Positions 58,636-64,000 of a stretch of 64,000 nucleotides of DNA are shown here, in pieces. The translations under genes were made by a program, and so were the position numbers. How positions within the stretch are numbered: the stretch's first letter is position 1; each line of letters starts with the position of its first letter. The stretch is from the NCBI GenBank assembly GCA_026545765.1, contig CM048839.1, positions 3,720,001 to 3,784,000 on the forward strand, given 5' to 3'. The stretch is from Plantago major. Taxonomy: Eukaryota; Streptophyta; Magnoliopsida; Lamiales; Plantaginaceae. The notes beneath the pieces were generated by a model, which did no database searches, had not been told where the DNA came from, and saw only the letters and a list, made by a program, of their open reading frames with translations.

Positions 58636-59689
58636 ATTAAAATAGTAGTAATTCACAACAAGTCAATACGAGCAAATTATACTACAAACAATTCCAATTC
58701 CTGGCTATAATTGTATTGTTAATTATAATACGTTCCAAATTTCATGAATTACATGCATTTTACGTTTGAATTTTTTTTTAATGAATTTCAAAATTCTATT
58801 ACAATTACGAATTATAAATTAAAACAGTAGTAATTCTTTCTAAGTTAATACGATCCAATTATACTACAACCACCAAAATTACTAAATCTAAATGGTCTTC
58901 AAAAACTCAACCAAATCTCACCGATCCTACTACATATACGATAACATCAAATTAAATACCATACATACTTACAAACATCGTAACATGACACTAACAATTT
59001 CAAAAATATACAATTGCTCAAAATTGACCTAAATCTATCAATTAAACAACCTCAAGCTTAACCCACTACTTAATATAAGCTAAACTAGCTAGTGCAAACT
59101 TCTAAAAACATACAATTGCTCGAAATTAGCAAAAATCCCAAATTTAACAAAGTAAGGGTTTTAAACTAATACCTTCAATTACGGAAAAAAATAGCCGAAG
59201 AAGGATGAAATTGAATGGCCACCCGAGTTCCTTGTTCAACGAGCTTCGAAAAGAGTCCAAGATTGGCCGGAATGGTGGAGTTTTGATCGGAGTTGGAAAA
59301 AGGGCGAAAATGCTGAAGGCAAGAAGAAAGAAGAAGTAGAATAGAAATAGGGGAAGAAGACTGTTTGTTTCCCGTTTTATTAAGTTTAACGACGGATAAA
59401 ATTATCCGTCGCTATTTAGTGACGATATTCTATCCGTCGTTAGTTTTAATTTTAATTTTTTTAATTAAATATTTAACGACGGATAATCTATCCGTCGTTA
59501 AAATACTATTTTTCATTTTTAAAAAATCAAAAAGTCAACAAAAACTAACGACGGGTAGACTATCCGTCGTTATTTAGCGACGGATATAACGACGGATTAG
59601 CGCTAAAATGAGCGATCCGTCGTTAAGGGGCGGCAGATAACTATCCGTCGCTATTTAACAGAATTCTTGTAGTGGTCTTATTAATAATG

Positions 59690-61170
59690 TTATATGGAAA
59701 TTTAAAATTAGCTTAGTTACGGCTCCGAAAACCACCCCCGGTGTAGCTCCCCGTCCCCGTGGCCGCCCGCGCAAAACAGGGCCAACGGAGACGTCGACAC
59801 GGCATCCATCGGGAAACGCAGCCATTGATGACAACGGTGCAGTCAACGCGGCTGTTTTGGAGAACGATCTGAGCCCTATGCGGCCTGTTTCACCCCCACC
59901 GGAACCGGACCCACCCGACGACGGGACAGTTACCCTCCCCGTCGATTCGACAGAGGCACAACATCAACTGGTTAATTCTGTTTCACCAAGCATGAATCTC
60001 CCGAAGCCGATTGATCCTCCGCCGAATCTGGCCAACAACGCCCTAATCGTTGGGATTGATTCCAATCGAACTGCAAATACACAGGATCAGCAGGTTTCTC
60101 CCCAAATTGCCCCTACAACCTTGACACCGGAACCAACTGAAACACGACCATGGGTTGACGTAATTAAAGGCAATCGCCTTCCTCAACAAGGCCGTGGAAT
60201 CAAATATATTGGACGGAAACCTAGAAATCGTAATTGATAATGATGATGTTGCTTCTGAATTAGAATTTTGGGAACATACCTTGATCTTTTTTGTGCTTGG
60301 AGGAAATCTATCCATGAATGCTGTTAAGCAGTTTATGATCAAGAACTGGCAATGTGCGAAACTCCCTGAACTTTACTATAATGAAGAAGGTTACTTCCTA
60401 GTCCGATTTCAATCTGCAGAGGACATGAATGTAGTTCTACAGCATGAACCTTATTCGATCTTTGACATGCCTATTTTTCTACGACAATGGACACAGAACT
60501 TTTCTCTGCACGATGACCTACTCCATGTAATGCCAGTCTGGGTGAAGTTCCCGCAGTTACCACTCCACCTGTGGGGTGATAGGAGCATTGGCAAAATAGC
60601 TAGTGCTATTGGAAAACCAATGTTCACAGATGAATGCACTGCTCGCAAGCTTCGAGTTACCTATGCACGTGTTCTGATTGAGGTTGATGTTACAAAGGAG
60701 CTCCGTAAATCGATACCTATTATTGATAACAAAGGGAAAAATATTTTACAACCGGTTGAGTATGAGTGGACCTCGGTGTTCTGCGAAGCGTGCCAACAAG
60801 TTGGACATGATTGTGGGAAAACCCCGCCCCCACAGTCGACGGAGACCCAAGACCGAACTGCCGTCTGAGCAGTGGGACACGGCACCTCGAGAGAAAGCGG
60901 TGAAACACGCAATGGGTGGCCCGAGGAATGCAGTGGCACCGGGCAGAATCGGCAGCGGCACTGCTTTTCACGCATAACTCGCTTCTAGCCACGGGATCGG
61001 GAGGAAGACCGACCCCGCCCCCACCAGTGGACCCGGACGCCTCCACTTTTGGAGCTGCTCCACCTACTTGTGCATCTACGTCACTTCCACCAATCCAAAC
61101 TCAGAACGGGTTCGAGGCTTTACGTCATTTAAATGACCCAGATTCGCCTCCAACCCGGCATCAATGTTAG
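59690..61170 (+). pseudogene. LINE ORF1: AT-hook-like region, DUF4283 domain and zinc knuckle remnant
   Basis: No in-frame ATG precedes APKTTPGVAPRPRGRPRKTG, which contains an AT-hook-like RPRGRPRK; the start seems lost. A proline-rich stretch follows. After a frame change at about 60,205, the DUF4283 domain reads LEFWEHTLIFFVLGG.., YFLVRFQSAEDMNVVL and MPVWVKFPQLPLHLW, ending in a knuckle-like FCEACQQVGHDCGK. Another frame change near 60,860 leads to a tail with PIQTQNGFEALRHLND and stop at 61,170. ORF1 proteins bind LINE RNA. Confidence 0.8.
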
Positions 61171-64000
61171 CCTGGAATGCACGGGGATAAAGTAGCAAAA
61201 CATCGAGATGTTAGCTCCCGCCTCAATTCACTTAATGTCAATATTGCTGCTTTATTGGAAACTAGGGTCAAGGAACCAAATGCTAGTCGTATTCGATCTC
61301 GGTTTGGACACAAATGGATATTCCAGGACAACTATTCACATCACCCGAATGGTCGTATTTGGATTCTCTGGAATGATCAGCGGATTAAACTTCAAGTCCT
61401 CTCTAAATCGGACCAGTTTATACACTGTGGCATCTATGATCTACAGGACATTCTCATTCAGTGGATTACTTTTGTGTATGCGCATAATACACTAGAGAAA
61501 TGCAGGGATTTATGGACGGACATTGCACATCTTGCCACGACGTTATCGGGCCCCTGGATGGTTATTGGTGACTTTAATAATGTCCTCGGACCGCTCGACA
61601 GAGTGGGCGGCAACCCGGTAACACCTGCTGAGTATATGGATTTGGAGGAGACTATGGACATCGCATCTCTTGTAGAAAAGGATATGGAGGGTGACTATTT
61701 TACTTGGTCTAATAAGCAGCATCAGACGATTATATATTCTCGTATTGACAGGGCACTATGTAATCCTGATTGGTACATTAAATTCCCCTCCTGGAAGATA
61801 CTTGTTCTGGACCCCGGAATCTCGGACCATTCCCCTTTACATGTCATAGATTCGGCTTCACCTACACATCGCCCACCTCACCAATTCCGGTTTATGAATA
61901 ACTTGGTGGCCCATGATGAGTTTCTTGCTACTGTCAGATCTGTCTGGAACCAGGAAGTCCACGGTCAACCCATGTATATATTATGGCGGAAATTGCAAAT
62001 GTTGCAGAGGCACCTCAAGCCTCTAACACGGCAACTCCTAGGCATGGCCCGAAACCTTGAGGCAGCACGGGTGGAGCTATCCAGAGCGCAACAAGCCCTT
62101 ATACAAGATCGATTTAACGTGGGACTCATCCAACATGTTAAGCTGCACTCTGAGGAGGTAATCAAATGGAATGACATGGATGAGATGATTGCAGCACAGA
62201 AAGCCAAAGTCCACTGGCTTCGTATTGGAGATGGTAACAATGCATTCTTCCATGCCACTGTCAGAGAAAAGAACCGCAGGGTGACTTTATCTAAGCTCCA
62301 AACTCCGAATGGACAATTCATTACTGAGCCACGGGACCTGGAAAGAGAGATCCTCCGCTTCTATGGGGAGTTAGTGGGCACGGCAGCCCACCACCTACCA
62401 CGGGTCAACATCGAAGCCCTAAGAGCGGTAGCCAGTTGTGAGTCGGAAAGATTGGGGTTGATCGAACCTGTCTCTGAGAAAGAAATCTGGGAAGCAGTTA
62501 GTGACATTGGGGACAATAAAGCTCCAGGAATTGATGGATACAATGCAAAATTCTTCAAATCTGCCTGGGGAATAATCAAGGGAGATGTTATTAGCTCGGT
62601 TTTGGACTTCTTTGGCTCAAACCAGCTATATGCTGCGGCTAATTGCACTCTGGTCACGCTCATCCCAAAATCTGCCTCGGCTTGTACCATGAAGGAGATG
62701 CGACCAATTTCCTGCTGCTCTATGGTGTACAAGATCATTTCCAAAATACTCACCATGAGATTGAGCCGGGTTATTCATTCTATCGTGGATGAGAGTCAAT
62801 CGGCATTCCTGCCGGGAAAGGTTATACATGATAATATCTTCCTCGCGAGTGAGCTGGTTCTTGGTTATGAGCGTAAAGTTATTTCTCCCCGCTGTATGAT
62901 ACAGATGGACTTACAAAAGGCCTTTGACACCGTCGAATGGGCGGCTTTACAGTTGATTCTGGAAGAACTGGGGTTCCCGGCACAATTTGTGACTTGGATT
63001 ATGACCTGTGTAACAACTGTCTCTTATCGGTATGTTATTAATGGCACCCCTTCCACACTTTTGAAAGCTAAGCGAGGCCTCCGACAAGGTGACCCCATGT
63101 CCCCCTTGTTGTTTGTAATCATGATGGAATACCTTCATCGAGTTCTGAGCCTTCTCAGGAAAGTCCCGGACGTTAATTTCCATCCACGATGTGAAGAACT
63201 GGGTATAACCAATCTGTGTTTCGCCGATGACCTTCTTCTCTTTGCCTGGGGAGACCTCAGATCCGTTGAACTATTGCTCGACCATTGCCGCATGTTCTCG
63301 GCTTCGACAGGCCTCACTGTGAATCCCTCCAAGTGCCAGATTTTCCTTGGGGGGGGGGGGTCTCTCGATCCGTGAGTGAGGATATTGTTAGTGCAACGAG
63401 ATTTAAGCTAGGCAAACTGCCCTTCAAGTACCTTGGGGTGCCCCTCTCCACACGGAAACTTACTATTCGGGATTGCCAGCCGTTAATTGACCGCATCACA
63501 TCGCGTATCAGGCACTGGACCTCCAAACTCATGAGTTACGTAGGTAAATTCCAACTTATTCGGAGTGTGCTGCATGCTATGACCAGTTATTGGATGCAGG
63601 TTTTTCCCCTACCTTCGGTTGTACTCAAACGCATTGAATCCATCTGTCGCTCCTTCTTTTGGAGTAACACGGATTCTATCACCAGGAAATCACCCGTCGC
63701 TTGGGACAAAGTTTGTGATGAGAAGAATGCCGGGGGCCTCAACTTAACTTCGCTTGCTGATTGGAATAAGTGCACAATTGCTAAACTACTATGGAACCTG
63801 TGCACCAAAGCTGATAAACTATGGGTGAAATGGATACACTGCTACTATATAAAAGAACGGGATGTCATGGAAGTCACAATAACTTCGAGCTGCTCCTGGT
63901 TGCTGAAAGCCATAATGAAGGCACGAGATCTCGTGCAATCTACTAGTATGTGGACGATGGCCTTGCTTGCCCCACGTTTTCCCACCAGACTACTTTATAA
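61164..64000 (+). pseudogene. LINE ORF2: apurinic endonuclease and reverse transcriptase (partial)
   Basis: ORF2 starts MLAWNARG at 61,164, overlapping the ORF1 stop (ATGTTAG). It then shifts frame at about 61,188 and runs open from 61,177 to 63,375. Endonuclease residues are visible in AALLETRVKE, VIGDFNNVLGP and ISDHSPLHV. RT motifs are KAPGIDGYNAKFFK, RPISCCSMVYKIISK, QMDLQKAFDTVEW, KRGLRQGDPMSPLLF and the catalytic FADDLLLFAWG at about 63,220-63,250. The frame changes at a G12 tract (63,349-63,360); the next frame continues FKYLGVPLSTRKLT.., YVGKFQLIRSVL.. to the window edge. Enzymes for target-primed reverse transcription. Confidence 0.92.

Larger units (their letters stand above)
56790..59674. 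mobile_element. CACTA element with PuGCGACGGAT sub-terminal repeats
   Basis: Left end CACTACAAAAATCTGC.. (56,790) and right end ..GAATTCTTGTAGTG (59,674) form the CACTA-type inverted termini. Inside both ends are many copies of AGCGACGGATA / TATCCGTCGCTA in both orientations, the expected sub-terminal transposase binding arrays. Length is 2,885 bp, too short for a full transposase, so it is non-autonomous. The 3-bp flanks (TAG left, GTC right) do not match, so one side may have been altered. The LINE begins immediately at its right end. Confidence 0.9.
59675..64000 (+). mobile_element. L1-type LINE, running off the right edge
   Basis: ORF1 (DUF4283) is followed, with a short overlap, by ORF2 (endonuclease, RT). 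It starts right at the CACTA right terminus, so it is either 5'-truncated there or inserted exactly beside it. Several frame breaks. The 3' end, including any poly(A) tail, is outside the window. Confidence 0.9.

Overview
This is plant nuclear DNA. Genes are split by GT-AG introns, intergenic DNA is AT-rich, plastid DNA (trnV, ycf1, psbM) has been copied in, and plant-type MULE, CACTA, PIF/Harbinger, Ty1/copia, LINE, SINE and Helitron sequences occupy most of the window. The vicilin, with CxxxC repeats at its N-terminus, resembles 7S globulins of oil-seed asterids such as sesame. I therefore infer a eudicot, perhaps Lamiales, with low confidence at order level.

Layout. 0-10 kb holds a cluster of four GPI-anchored lipid-transfer-protein (LTPG) genes, three on the minus strand and one on the plus strand. 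10.0-10.7 kb holds a two-exon defensin-like (DEFL) gene. 11.3-17.5 kb is a long-TIR MULE whose right TIR was split by a second MULE-like element carrying a small intron-containing gene. 17.8-20.7 kb is an intact seven-exon vicilin gene. 21.7-26.4 kb holds a CACTA-like terminus and a non-autonomous Harbinger element sitting in a tRNA-derived SINE-like head. 26,406-42,393 is a complete 16-kb Ty1/copia element on the minus strand with TAAAA target duplications, about 1.7-kb LTRs and a long extra coding region after pol. 42.8-43.7 kb is a second DEFL gene, paralogous to the first including its promoter. 44.3-47.7 kb is a short-motif repeat array containing a SINE and a mosaic plastid insertion with an intact psbM reading frame. 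48.1-49.8 kb is an intact DUF620 gene. 50.5-55.9 kb is a MULE carrying two convergent genes, a decayed mudrA-like transposase and a GRF zinc-finger gene. 56.4 kb holds a Helitron 3' end. 56.8-59.7 kb is a CACTA element. From 59.7 kb to the window edge is a LINE with DUF4283 ORF1 and endonuclease/RT ORF2.

Likely functional host genes are the four LTPGs, two DEFLs, the vicilin and DUF620. LTPGs are expected at the cell surface, DEFLs are secreted and the vicilin is a seed storage protein. The rest is transposon-derived and mostly broken.

The most striking signal is technical or epigenetic. The two LTRs of the copia element are nearly identical except at CAG/CTG trinucleotides, where one copy or the other carries one-base losses or substitutions. 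At least two pol frameshifts fall at such sites. This pattern fits base-calling errors at CHG-methylated cytosines in a long-read assembly better than natural decay. Three 12-15-nt G or C homopolymers also break or disturb ORFs. Coordinates of split exons were placed by hand from splice consensus and reading frame, and homology calls are from recognition without a database search.
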